A stretch of DNA of 64,000 nt from G963665215 sp963665215. Its GTDB lineage: Bacteria > Chloroflexota > Dehalococcoidia > Lucifugimonadales > CAUZJF01. The position numbers and the translations under genes were made by a program. Under the pieces are notes generated by a model. That model was not told the origin of the DNA. It was given only the letters and a program-made list of their open reading frames with translations, and made no database searches. The DNA lies in contig CAXXWW010000003.1 of the NCBI GenBank assembly GCA_963665215.2, positions 124,001 to 188,000 on the forward strand. The letters are read 5' to 3'. This document shows, in pieces, positions 53,038-62,797 of this stretch (position 1 is its first letter; the number at the start of each line of letters is the position of its first letter).

Positions 53038-54027
53038 ATGGCACAAGAGATGACCATCCTGGTTGGGACTGTTGGGCAGGGAATATTAAGAAGCGAGGAC
53101 GGCGGCGAGACCTGGTCCCGCCTGGGCATAGACCAAGGGACGAGTCCAGACGCCATTGTGCGGACGCTGATAACCCACCCGGACAGTCCTCAGATAGTCC
53201 ACGCCGGCACCGACAGGGGGCATTATCGAAGTGCTGACGGCGGAGGAACGTGGCAGCTAGTCCAGTCGCCGCTGAGCGATTACTGCGTCTGGACCTTAGC
53301 GAGGGACCCCAAGGAACCCGACACCATGTTTGCAGGTACCGGCTCGCCCTCCCCTGCCGCCGTCTTCCGGTCGATCGACGGCGGCTCGACCTGGCAGAGA
53401 CGCCCGGTCGAGATCGCCGACGAGTGTCCTGACGTAGGCGTGCCCAGAGTGACTGGAATAGCCATCGACCCGGAGGACCGAAATAAGGTGTGGGTGGGTG
53501 TCGAGGTCGACGGCGTACGGCTCAGTGCGGACGGCGGGGATACCTGGCGGACGGTCGACGGCGCCATCCCGAACCCGGACGTACACAACCTGGCAGTGGC
53601 GGCGGGACCGCCGAAGACGGTGTTTGTGGTGGTAAGCAACGAGGTGTACACCAGCACTGACGATGGAGTCAACTGGCGCCCCGTACGGATCAGAGAGGTC
53701 TTCCCCTGGACCTACCCGCGCGGAATAAGGGTACATCCGACCAACCCCACGATCGTATTCCTGACTATCGGGGACACCACGCCCGGCCGCACAGGCGCCG
53801 TAATGCGCTCCAGCGACACCGGCGAGACATGGGAGACCCTACCGCTTCCGGTGCAGCCCAACACCGCAATGTGGGTTGTGAACGTCCAGCCGTTCGACCC
53901 CGACGTGATACTCGCGGGGAGCCGTTACGGGTACCTATACCGCAGCGACGACGGAGGAAACTCCTGGCGCAAGCTGTGGCGAGAGTTTAGCGAGATCTCG
54001 TCCGTAGTGTGGGTACCCGGCCACTAG
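53038..54027 (+). CDS. BNR/Asp-box beta-propeller protein (sortilin/VPS10-like blades)
   Basis: A 329-residue protein built almost entirely of Asp-box repeats: SEDGGETW, SADGGGTW, SIDGGSTW, SADGGDTW, STDDGVNW, SSDTGETW and SDDGGNSW, seven in all, at roughly 45-residue spacing. This is the blade pattern of sialidase- or sortilin-type propellers. There is no signal peptide, membrane segment or obvious active site. It follows the LLM gene at 36 bases and may be co-expressed. Function is unknown: a binding or scaffolding role is as likely as hydrolysis. Confidence 0.8.
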   Translation: MAQEMTILVGTVGQGILRSEDGGETWSRLGIDQGTSPDAIVRTLITHPDSPQIVHAGTDRGHYRSADGGGTWQLVQSPLSDYCVWTLARDPKEPDTMFAGTGSPSPAAVFRSIDGGSTWQRRPVEIADECPDVGVPRVTGIAIDPEDRNKVWVGVEVDGVRLSADGGDTWRTVDGAIPNPDVHNLAVAAGPPKTVFVVVSNEVYTSTDDGVNWRPVRIREVFPWTYPRGIRVHPTNPTIVFLTIGDTTPGRTGAVMRSSDTGETWETLPLPVQPNTAMWVVNVQPFDPDVILAGSRYGYLYRSDDGGNSWRKLWREFSEISSVVWVPGH

Positions 54028-54306
54028 GCGTGCCTCAACTTCCTCGCCGCCCGTGGCAGGCTCTGTTTGGTGAGCCCTCTTAAGCTTTGTCGACGGACAA
54101 TCAGATTCACGGACAGAGACCAGGTCGGCGAACGCTCAGGGCGGTATGCAAATAGTGAACACTCGACCCTAGGCGACCATACCGCGGCGCTTGATCCAAG
54201 CCTCGACGCCAACGACCCTGACACCCGAGGGCAACCGGGTTTGGGTATCGGGAGATCGAGTAGGCTTGGTCGCGAAGATTCCCAGTAGCGGTACCGGCAC
54301 CCGCCA

Positions 54307-54444
54307 CTACGATTCAGGTCGCCAGCAAGATCTCGATCCCGTGTTCACGGTCTTGGGCGCCTCTTTGGGGAGCAGCTCGATCACGATGGCTCCCTGGTTG
54401 GCGGTTATGGTCGAGACGTACCGTCTGTCCTGGTCTATGGTCAT
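54307..54444 (-). pseudogene. Cyclophilin-type peptidyl-prolyl isomerase, N-terminal fragment
   Basis: A 45-residue frame with AGGAG upstream of ATG 54444: MTIDQDRRYVSTITANQG leads into AIVIELLPKEAPKTVN, the invariant start of bacterial cyclophilins. Homology stops after TVN at about 54343, where NFV and the catalytic core should follow; the frame then ends in unrelated codons at 54307. The rest of the gene is not found nearby. Confidence 0.65.
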
Positions 54445-54497
54445 AGGCGGCACTCCTGTGCACTGCTTGATTTGGGCGTGCCGCTGACCGTCTGGGA

Positions 54498-55806
54498 CTA
54501 CCGGAGGTACAGGACCTCAGCCGTGCTCAGCTCAAAGCCCCCGGACCAAGTGGTCTCCCCGGACTCTCCCCCTACGACAAGGACCAGGCCGCCGGGCAGC
54601 ACGGTTGCCGTATGTTCCAACCGAGGCGTCGTCATGCTCGGACCGACGCTGAAGGTCCCGGTGCCTGGGTCGTAAAACTCGGTTGAGTCGATGAAGGTGA
54701 AGTAGTCTCCCTCCCCGGCGAACCCACCGGCAACCAGCACCCGCCCATCGTCGAGTAGCGTGGCGGTTGGCCTCCGACGCGCACTGGTCATGGTCCCGGT
54801 TACAGTGAAGGACTCACCGGACGGGTCGTAAAGTACCGCCGGACCAATACTGCCGACAATCAGTGCCTTGCCGTCTAGCAACGCAGTGGCCGTAAGATCC
54901 CCACATCCGCACGAGCCCTCAAGTACAGTGCGCCCCAATTCAGGGTCATACAGCTCAAATTCAGTCGGTGCCTCTGCTACGCCTGTGCTCCCTCCCGCGA
55001 TGAGCACCTTGCCGTTTTGCACCAATGTGGCCGAATGACGGCGGCGTTCTATGTCGAGGCACCCTGCAACCTCGAACGTCCCGGTGGCCGGATCATAGAT
55101 CTCTACCGCGCCCACAAGCGGTGGGTCGCTTTGGCCTCCCGCGATAAGCACGCGGCCATCGGGGAGGAGGGTAGCAGTATGGTAAGCTCGCGGCGTGTTC
55201 AGGTTGCCTGTTGGCGTGAAGGTCCCTGCGGCCGGGTCGTAGATTTCCGCCGACGTCAAGTCGGGCAAGGGTGGCAGTGGTGGTGCCCCGACAGGCTGGG
55301 CAGGCTGACCCTTACCATCCCGCCCACCCACGATCAGGACCCTGCCATCGTTCAGGCGGGTCGCCGTGGACCCCTGCAAACGCTTATCGTGCGTCTCTCC
55401 CGTGGCGGTGAAGGCGCCTGTGGCCGGGTTGTAGAGCTCTGCCTGACTGGAAAACCACCCGACGATGAGTACCCTGCCATCATCAAGCCTAGTAGCGGTG
55501 TGGCTGCGACGCGGACCAGCCATGCTTCCCGTGGGCATCCATACCGGGGCTACGGCTACCGTGACCAATGCAGATTGTCGGCTCCCCTTGTACTCAGCCT
55601 GAACAGACACTGCATATAGACTGCCCGATGCCGCTTCGGAAACCTTGCCGTCCGAGTCGAAAAGCGTCGTGTCCGCGGGTGTAGCGAACACGAACGCAAG
55701 ATCAGGGATCACATTGCCGTACCGGTCCAGCCCGGCCGGTGTTAGGTTCAGGCTCTCACCGGGCCGGACAATGACCGGCGAGGGCTCCACGTCAATCCTG
55801 GCTAAG
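54498..55806 (-). pseudogene. Kelch-repeat protein with Ig-like domain, N-terminally truncated by IS1380 copy E
   Basis: About 435 native residues. The N-terminal part (ARIDVEPSPVIVRPGESLNL ... GNVIPDLAFVFATPADTTLF) is a bacterial Ig-like domain. It is followed by about six kelch units of the type RRSHTATRLDDGRVLIVGG with ELYNPATGAF or EIYDPAAGTF, forming a propeller. An intact gene would have a signal peptide and perhaps more Ig domains, lost at 55806 where IS1380 copy E begins. The apparent first codons (MDSGL) come from the IS end. It was probably an extracellular or surface protein. Confidence 0.8.
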
Positions 55807-57525
55807 CCCGAATCCACCGAAGGACACCGATGGACGGCGTGAGGAAAGCGGAAGGGGGGTGAGGGAGCTACAGGGGAAATAGCCTGGGTTCCATTTGGGG
55901 TAGGGAGGTCGGCGGACGGTCTTCATCGCCGCACAGGGGCCCCTATGGCCGTCTGCGGGAGCTGCGATGCGCGGGATGGCGAGAGAATACGCAGCAGGGA
56001 ACTCTCTCGGACCGGGCTGGCACGAGTCTGCGGGGATCTTCGGTTGTCCGGTGGGTGGGTCGGTCGCCGACGGTGCCGTCAGGCCGGGAGTGGAATGGCT
56101 CGCAGCCGGGCCAAGGCGCGGCTGAACTTCTCAGCCCAAGGCCAGCGATCCGGAAGATGCAGGGTCAACCGGCGTGCCGAGCGGGTGAGCCGTCCGGCCA
56201 GGGAGAAGAACCGCCGCCGGAGGGTCTTGGTGGTGGCTATCCGCTCTCCCAGACCGATCCGCGCCGTCCAGCGGGCCAGGTTGTGGGCCATCGTCTGGAC
56301 GGCCAGCCAGGCGCCGTTGGCGGCGAAGCGGCCCGAGGGGAGATGGTTCAGCCCGACGCCGTACTTGAGGTCGCGTATGGCATTCTCGATCTCGGCGTGG
56401 CGGCGATGGTCAGCCTCCAGTTCGAGCAACTCCCCGTCCCGGTCGGTGATGAAGCCATGATAGCTGTATTTGGCGAAGAGGGCCAGTTGGGAACCGGGCG
56501 TCGGCTTCACCCGCCGGACGATGAGCCGTACCGGCGCGGCGTCCGCCTCGGCCTGGAAGGGGGTGCAGGTGGTCTCGGCCACATCGGCGGCGCCGTCCAT
56601 CCAGTAAGGAATCGGCGTCCAGGCATCTTCGGGTATCGCCTCGATGAGATTGTGCAGGCTTTTGTGCTGGCGGATGGTGATGGAGAAGCGGACATCCATC
56701 TTGCGGCAGACGGATACCACGCCATGAGTGTAGAACCCGCTGTCGGCCCGTAGCGTGAGTCGTCCGTTGGCCCCGGCGTAGCGCACCCGTCCCACCGTCT
56801 CCCGCAGGAAGTGGGCGGCGCCGCGGGCGGTGTTGGCCCGGCCCTCGCGCAGCCGGGACATCAGCACGTCTCCGGTGCCGGCGGCGATGGCCAGCAGCGG
56901 GTGGTAGCCCCGCTTGCCGGTATAGCCGTGGTGGCGGGCGCCCTCCTTGGCCAGTCCGTAGGTCTCGCAGATGGTGGAGTCCAGGTCAATGGTCAGGGGC
57001 CCGTCGCCGGGTCCCGCCCCGGCCTGCCAAGCCCGGGCCAGCAACTCGCGGCTCACCCGGTCGAGTTGACGGACGTGGCTCCACCGGAAGCTGCGCAGGA
57101 AGGTGCCCAGGGTGGATGGCGCCTTGACCGTGCCGCCCAGGGTGCAGGCCGTCCCCCCGGTGCGCAACACATCGGCGTCGTCAATGCAGTCGCCCCCAGC
57201 CAGCGCAGACGCCACCAGCGTCATCATCTTGTCGCTCGTGTTCGCCCGCCCCGGGGCATCGCCCAGGTCGAGGCGCTGCCGGACGAGTTCGGGCAGGCCG
57301 AGGTGCCGCGCCAGGGTGGCCGGAAGGAGCAGCCCGGCATTGGCCACCAAGCGGCGGTCGTCGAAGGTGATTTGGATCCGGTCGGGGTGGTTGCGTGGCA
57401 GCATCTACTGGGTGCTCCTTTTCCGGGGCCGTTTTTTTGCTACAAAACCATTATCCCAGAAGCACAGGAGCACCTTCTTGCCGCCTCAGGACGCTAACCC
57501 GACGCCCTCCTTCGGTGGATTCGGG
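55807..57525 (-). mobile_element. IS1380-family element, copy E (mismatched target duplication)
   Basis: 1719 bp. Flanking pentamers are CTAAG (55802-55806) and TTAAG (57526-57530). The left neighbour is a kelch gene without its 5' part and the right neighbour a histidine kinase without its 3' part, in the same orientation but unrelated. Confidence 0.92.
56079..57404 (-). CDS. IS1380-family transposase, copy E
   Basis: Complete 441-residue frame; differs from copies B and C by FRWSHV for FRWGHV. Confidence 0.95.
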   Translation of the reverse strand: MLPRNHPDRIQITFDDRRLVANAGLLLPATLARHLGLPELVRQRLDLGDAPGRANTSDKMMTLVASALAGGDCIDDADVLRTGGTACTLGGTVKAPSTLGTFLRSFRWSHVRQLDRVSRELLARAWQAGAGPGDGPLTIDLDSTICETYGLAKEGARHHGYTGKRGYHPLLAIAAGTGDVLMSRLREGRANTARGAAHFLRETVGRVRYAGANGRLTLRADSGFYTHGVVSVCRKMDVRFSITIRQHKSLHNLIEAIPEDAWTPIPYWMDGAADVAETTCTPFQAEADAAPVRLIVRRVKPTPGSQLALFAKYSYHGFITDRDGELLELEADHRRHAEIENAIRDLKYGVGLNHLPSGRFAANGAWLAVQTMAHNLARWTARIGLGERIATTKTLRRRFFSLAGRLTRSARRLTLHLPDRWPWAEKFSRALARLRAIPLPA

Positions 57526-57530
57526 TTAAG

Positions 57531-57989
57531 GCGTTGGACCTCCATCCGCAGCGTAACATCTCTCTCAGTTGCTGCCGGCTCGAGAGCAATCAGGATGTTC
57601 TCTACAAGTCTCACCAGATTGACTGGGGCCACTCGCAGGCTGGTTTCGTCGAGACCCATGCGGATGAGCCTCAAGCGCTCGACGTGCCTCTTCATCTGGT
57701 AAGCCGCTTGGGCTATCGCGTCCCGTGACACCTGCCAGCGTTGCGCATCCGTCGGCAGCTCTTCTCCCAGCACCGACAGGTGCCCCTGGATCGAGGTGAT
57801 GTAGTTATCCAGAGTGTGGTCAGCCCTGCTTATCAGCTGGAGGAAAAGCCTTGCCTCAGAGGGCACCTGGTCGCGCGCGGAGGGAACAACGCGGCGGCGC
57901 ACGAGAAGCCAGACGATCAGAACTCCGACGACAAGCGAGGCCGTCAGAATCGCGGCCAGCAAAACGACATCCATGTACACCACGGGCAT
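57531..57989 (-). pseudogene. Membrane histidine kinase, C-terminally truncated by IS1380 copy E
   Basis: Starts MPVVYMDVVLLAAILTASLV with one transmembrane helix followed by the basic LVRRRVVP. A dimerisation region follows (LFLQLISRADHTLDNYITSI and MKRHVERLRLIRMGLDE), with His in RADHTLDNY a candidate phosphorylation site. Homology ends at VTLRMEVQR, where the ATP-binding domain should begin; the frame then runs into IS sequence. It lies 21 bases downstream of the response regulator, so the pair formed a two-component system now lacking kinase activity. Confidence 0.75.
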
Positions 57990-58010
57990 GGCTGCTGGGT
58001 TGCTCCTTGA

Positions 58011-58820
58011 CTAGTCAGAATCCTTCGCGCGAAATCTGTAGCCAATGCCATGAACCGTCTGGACGTAGTCGCGTTCGCCATCGGGGTCAATCTTGTTCCT
58101 GAGATTGGCGATGCATACCCAGACACGGTTCTTGTAGTTGTCGATTGCGGGATCATCCAAGTCGTCCGAGTCGTCAAAACCACCTTGAAACACTTTGTCG
58201 AAAAGCTCCCAGGTGCCGACCACCGCCCCATCAGCATCCACAAGCGTCTTCAACACCTCGTATTCCAACGGCTGCAGAGTCGTCTCCTCCCAACGGTTGT
58301 CGACCAGCGTCTCCACAGTCCTGCGCTTCCGGTCCATCCGAAGATAGGGGCCTAGCTCTTGCATGTCCCTGGGCAACCTGGCGCGAATGCGTGCTATAAG
58401 GTCATGGGTGTCCGGAGCTTTGAGCGCCACCTGGACATTTCCCAGGCCCTCGTCCTGCACTTGCATACGGCGTAGCTCCTCGAGCTTTCTCACGTAGTCG
58501 GAACCCGGACCCGCCACCCGTAAGCCGTACTCCAGGTCCTCTACATTGGCCCGCACGGTTAGGAAGATCACAGGCATGGTCAGCCCAAGCGCACGGATCC
58601 TCTTGCACACATCCAGGCCATCCAAATCCGGGTCGCCCAGCTCTATGTCCAGCACTATTAGGTCCGGGCGGGAGGCCTCAGCTTGGTACACAGCCTCGTC
58701 ACCGTCCACGGCCTCCATGCAGTTGAAGCCGCTGTCCTCCAGCGCCGGCCTGATGAAGGAACGGATTTGTGGGTTGTCGTCTACCAGCAATATAGTGGGC
58801 CTTGTATCACCACGCATCAT
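58011..58820 (-). CDS. Response regulator, OmpR/PhoB-like with winged-helix output
   Basis: A 269-residue protein. The receiver domain begins TILLVDDNPQIRSFIRPAL (acidic pair DD) with the phosphoacceptor in LIVLDIELGDPDLDGLDVCK and a conserved Thr in VIFLTVRANVEDL. An insertion of about 30 residues follows (GSDYVRKLEELRRMQVQDEG). The C-terminal winged helix has LQPLEYEVLKTLVDADGAVV and NYKNRVWVCIANLRNKI, ending YVQTVHGIGYRFRA, typical of OmpR-type DNA-binding domains. GAGGACA precedes the ATG pair. Its cognate kinase is truncated, so it may be orphaned or phosphorylated by others. The target genes are unknown. Confidence 0.88.
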   Translation of the reverse strand: MMRGDTRPTILLVDDNPQIRSFIRPALEDSGFNCMEAVDGDEAVYQAEASRPDLIVLDIELGDPDLDGLDVCKRIRALGLTMPVIFLTVRANVEDLEYGLRVAGPGSDYVRKLEELRRMQVQDEGLGNVQVALKAPDTHDLIARIRARLPRDMQELGPYLRMDRKRRTVETLVDNRWEETTLQPLEYEVLKTLVDADGAVVGTWELFDKVFQGGFDDSDDLDDPAIDNYKNRVWVCIANLRNKIDPDGERDYVQTVHGIGYRFRAKDSD

Positions 58821-59500
58821 TGTCCTCTTAGGAAGTTGGGTTGCTCAGCCAGGATACCGGAATCCACCTGTGGACTCCAAGGCGCCGGCTCTAATCGGCA
58901 CCAACGTTAACGAGCTAGCTGGAGTTCAATGTTACCCCCGAACCTTAGCAGAAGATTACTATTGGTCCGCGGTTCTGGCCAGTTGGAGACAACGCGGATG
59001 CTGTCCGCGCTACGAGCCAGGCCAAGAAGTATTGTACAGCTTGGGCAAGTGCGTGACAGGCAAATCAGGCCTTTCGCTGGGGCCCCCCTCTCACTCAGGC
59101 ACTGTAATTCGGGGTTGGGTGTGATGGAGACGGGGAGCGTCAGACTCGCCGTCTCTGGGGCGGGCACAGCATTATGCTTGGCTGGCTTATGGGATGATCA
59201 AGCCCGCTGATGCACAAAAGATAACGAGGTCCTGTACGCTGGCGAAAAGGGGAACCTCCGGACGCACCGACCGGGCTCGAACTAACGACCTCGGGACCTA
59301 AAGCTCGAACTTGCCGAAGGCCATCTATGAACAAAGGCTCTCATGTCATACAGTGGCATCACGGCAAGGGTTCTGCGTATTGTCCCGGGCCAAGCTCGAT
59401 TTTCAGTAGGTGATTGAGTAACATAGGACTGCTGAGCGAAGATCAAGCGTCAGGCGCACAGAAATCATTGCGAGTAATGCCGCTTAGAGAGTGAGTGAGA
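58821..59500. other. Intergenic region, no supportable gene
   Basis: About 680 bp between the divergent regulator and the dehydrogenase. Short frames lack motifs. A TTCGAGCCC motif on the minus strand near 59270 recalls a tRNA T-loop but the stem does not pair. Promoters for both neighbours should lie here. Confidence 0.45.
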
Positions 59501-60588
59501 ATGAAACGGGTTGAGCTGCACCCCGACGACTACCTTCCCTCTGCGCCGCCTCCTGACATCCTGGAGAGGTATGGCATCGCCATCGTCGGCTGCGGGGGGA
59601 TAGCCCGGCGCGTCCATCTGCCTGCGTACCGCAAGTATGGATACCGCGTCACTGCGGCATGTGATCTCATTGAGGATCTGGCACGGACGGCCGCAGAGGA
59701 ATTCGCGATAGGCTTCTGGACGACCAGGCTGGAGGACGTCCTGGAACGTGACGACGTTGACGTCGTTGACCTGGCTGTCATGCCGGATGTGAGGCTCTCC
59801 CTGGTCGAGCGGATCGCGCGGTCCGGCAAGCACATCCTTTCCCAGAAGCCGCTGGCGCCGACGCTGGCCGAGGCGGAGCGCATTGTGGAGGTGTGCCGCG
59901 AAGCGGGCATCACTCTCATGATCAACCAGCAGGCGCGCTGGGCTCCTGCCCACAAAGCGATGAAGGTGCTGCTGGACAGAGGGGGATCCTGGGTCACCTC
60001 TACAGCGTCTTGCACGTCCATCGCCAGTTCCAGGACAACGCGGATAGCAAGTACCTCGGTGTCCCTGACTTCACAATGATCGACAACGGTATCCACTACG
60101 CCGACCTCTCGCGCTACTTCACGGGCCGGACCCCCGAACGGGTCACCGCCACAAGCACGATCATACCCAGGCAGAATTCCATGTCGCCGATGGTCTACAC
60201 AATGCTGCTCGAGTATGAGCCCGCAGCGCAGCTGGTGTCGACTCTGCATTTCAACAACATCGCGCCGGCCCGGCCGCTCCACCACTACCTCTGGTACCTG
60301 GACGGCACCGAGGGATCGATGCTGCTCTCGCGCGTGGGTGGGTTAACCGCAGGGCGCACGGAGCTGATCGTCTCGTTCGCCGACGACCCCGAGCAGCGAC
60401 AAGTCTTCGACATCCAGGGCCAGTGGAACCCGGACGCCTGGGGAGGGTCGATGGCCGAGATGCTGAACGCCCTGGCGGAGGACCGCCAGCCCGAGACGTC
60501 TGGCGTAGACAACCTGGACTCCATAAGACTCACGAACACTGCGGTTGAATCGTACAAGACTGGCCAACCGGTCGAGCTCAGGAGCTGA
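59501..60588 (+). pseudogene. Gfo/Idh/MocA-family oxidoreductase, one frameshift
   Basis: From ATG 59501 the protein reads MKRVELHPDDYLPSAPPP, then IAIVGCGGIARRVHLPAYRK (Rossmann motif) and KHILSQKPLAPTLAEAERIV (QKP version of the EKP motif). Near 59985 a missing base in AGGGGGATCC shifts the frame; the rest continues GILGHLYSVLHVHRQF, FTMIDNGIHYADLSRYF (conserved His-x-x-D) and LWYLDGTEGSMLLSRVGG to RS at 60588. With one base added the gene is 363 codons. A single change in a G-run could be a sequencing error, so the gene may be intact. Expected to oxidise a sugar or cyclitol with NAD(P). Confidence 0.82.
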
Positions 60589-60898
60589 GATATGGATGTA
60601 AGGCGCTGGTAGATCCGCTTGAACAGCAGTACCTGTCCGTGCCCTAGCACCTGGTGGCGGTGACCGTGAACGCAGCTTGAGTTTCAGCCCTGAACACCCC
60701 TAAACGAGACAACCAGGGCGCGGCGCTGTCTTAGCGAGTACAAGATCATATTGGGGGTGCTGGGTTCCATCCCAGTTAGGCCGCGGCGAGCAACACTGAC
60801 ATTTCGTGTTTCAGGTATAGGGTCCACCCTCCCCCCTTGGGGCTTCGCCTTCAAGTACACCCAGCAGGATGGCAATCTTCACAAGAAGGAGGACCGGC

Positions 60899-62620
60899 AT
60901 GGCTCCTGAAGGCATTCCCTCGTACCGGCCCAGCATCCACATGGTCTCGGCCGGCCACTACCTCGCGGCCGCCGCCGGATACCGTATCCTCGAGGTTGGG
61001 GGCAACGCGGTCGACGCCGGAGTCGCCTCCGGCATCGCCATCAACGTCACCCTGCCCCACATGACTAGCTTCGCCGGAGTCGCGCCCATCATCATTCATA
61101 TGGCCGAAAGCAGCGACACGGTGACCATCAGTGGGCTCGGCCGTTGGCCAAGGGCAGTCTCACTCGACCTGTTCCGAGACAGATACGGCGAGATACCTCG
61201 AGGCATCCCCCGCAGCGTGGTCCCGGCGGCGTGCGACGCCTGGCTCACCGCGCTGGAGACGTACGGCACGATGTCCTTCGAGCAGGTGGTCGCACCTGCT
61301 CTCGAGCTGTCCGAACGCGGCTTCCCTGTGTCGCATCGGTTGGCCGCCGCCCTCGACAATGCTCGCGACCAGCTCGCCACGTGGCCCGAGTCACGGTCCG
61401 TCTTCATGCCGACCGGTGTGCCGCCGCGTGTCGGAGAGCTTATGGTCAGAAACGGGTTGGCCAAGCTGTTCCGTGGAATGATAAAAGCGGAGCGCGCAGC
61501 CGTGAGCCAAGGGCGAGAAGCCGGAGTCCGGGCGGCCCGAGACCACTTCTACCTCGGCGAAGTAGCCGAGCGAATGGCGCGCTACTGCCAGGACGAGGGC
61601 AGCTATCTGACGGCCGCCGACTTGGCAGAGTTCCACGTCAAGATAGAGCCCCCAGAGTCTGGCTCGTACAACGGCTACGAAGTTTACACGTGCGGGCCGT
61701 GGTGTCAGGGCCCTGCCCTTGTGCAGCTGCTCAACCTGGTGGAAGGGGCGGACTTAGCAGGGATGCAGCACAACTCGGCTGACTACGTCCACACGCTGAC
61801 TGAGGCGGTGAAGCTGGCCTTCGCCGACCGAGAGGCCTACTATGGCGACCCCGAGTTCGTAGAAGTGCCTATGGCAGAGCTGCTGTCCAAGGAATACGCC
61901 CGCAATCGCGCGGCCATGATCGACCCGGGGCGGGCGCTGCCCGAGATGCCGCAGGCAGGGAACCCACTCAGCGACGGCGAGACCGCGGACCGCATGCAGC
62001 CGACGCCCGACTCAGGCCAGAGCGTCGTGTGGGAGGCGGACACCAGCTACACGTGCGTTGTCGACCGTTGGGGCAACGCGTTCTCCGCCACGCCTAGCGA
62101 TCCCGAGCTGGGCACGCCACTGGTCCCGGGCCTGGGGTTGCCGATATCCGATCGAGGCTCACAGTCCTGGTTGGACCCTGACCACCCCTCGTCTCTGGCC
62201 CCCTGGAAGCGGCCCAGGCTCACCCCCAACCCGGCCCTCGCGTTCAAAGACGGCCGTCCGTTCCTGGCCTTCGGCACTCCGGGTGGCGACGCTCAGGTCC
62301 AGGCAATGGCCCAGGTGTTCCTTAACATCGTCGAGTTTGGCATGGACCCGCAGCAGGCGATCGAGGCGCCGCGCTTCATCAGCCTCAGCTTCCCGAACTC
62401 GTTCTGGCCACACACGTACTTGCCGGGTAGGCTGGGAGTCGAGGGGCGTCTATCGCCGAAGGTCCAGGCCGAGCTGGCGGCCCGTGGCCACGACGTCGAG
62501 CGGTGGCCCAACTGGTCGGCGCAGACCGGCGGAGCGTGTGCCATCAAGGTCGACCGCGAGCGTGGCACCCTCGTCGCCGGTGCGGACCTTCGCCGTGAGT
62601 CGTACGCCATCGGCCGGTAG
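60899..62620 (+). CDS. Gamma-glutamyltransferase-family (Ntn) hydrolase
   Basis: A 573-residue protein from ATG 60899, chosen for AAGAAGGAGG upstream. The N-terminal subunit has AGYRILEVGGNAVDAGVASG and GRWPRAVSLDLFRDRYGEIP. The processing site is at about residue 382, in ADTSYTCVVDRWGNAF, where Thr382 would become the N-terminal nucleophile after self-cleavage. The small subunit has LTPNPALAFKDGRPFLAFGT followed by PGGDAQVQAMAQVFLNIVEF, the oxyanion/GG motif. There is no signal peptide, so it is cytoplasmic as in many soil and marine homologues. Members hydrolyse gamma-glutamyl compounds, cephalosporin side chains or related amides; the substrate is open. Confidence 0.88.
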   Translation: MAPEGIPSYRPSIHMVSAGHYLAAAAGYRILEVGGNAVDAGVASGIAINVTLPHMTSFAGVAPIIIHMAESSDTVTISGLGRWPRAVSLDLFRDRYGEIPRGIPRSVVPAACDAWLTALETYGTMSFEQVVAPALELSERGFPVSHRLAAALDNARDQLATWPESRSVFMPTGVPPRVGELMVRNGLAKLFRGMIKAERAAVSQGREAGVRAARDHFYLGEVAERMARYCQDEGSYLTAADLAEFHVKIEPPESGSYNGYEVYTCGPWCQGPALVQLLNLVEGADLAGMQHNSADYVHTLTEAVKLAFADREAYYGDPEFVEVPMAELLSKEYARNRAAMIDPGRALPEMPQAGNPLSDGETADRMQPTPDSGQSVVWEADTSYTCVVDRWGNAFSATPSDPELGTPLVPGLGLPISDRGSQSWLDPDHPSSLAPWKRPRLTPNPALAFKDGRPFLAFGTPGGDAQVQAMAQVFLNIVEFGMDPQQAIEAPRFISLSFPNSFWPHTYLPGRLGVEGRLSPKVQAELAARGHDVERWPNWSAQTGGACAIKVDRERGTLVAGADLRRESYAIGR

Positions 62621-62797
62621 GAACACACCGCGGAGCGCACTGGGAACGCGGAGCTGTCTCCCAGATATTGGGTGATCTCCGTTAAAACGCCAGGTCAAGG
62701 AATTACGCTGAGCACAAGCTTTTCAAACTTTCTTAGGCTCGATCCCTCATAATGCGCCGCGCAAGCGGATGGACCATATCTATGGGCGGCAGTTCCG

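Noticed and set aside
59255..59310. tRNA-like TTCGAGCCC motif on the minus strand
   Set aside because: The bases flanking the putative T-loop do not form a T-stem and no acceptor or anticodon arm can be folded, so it is not called a tRNA.
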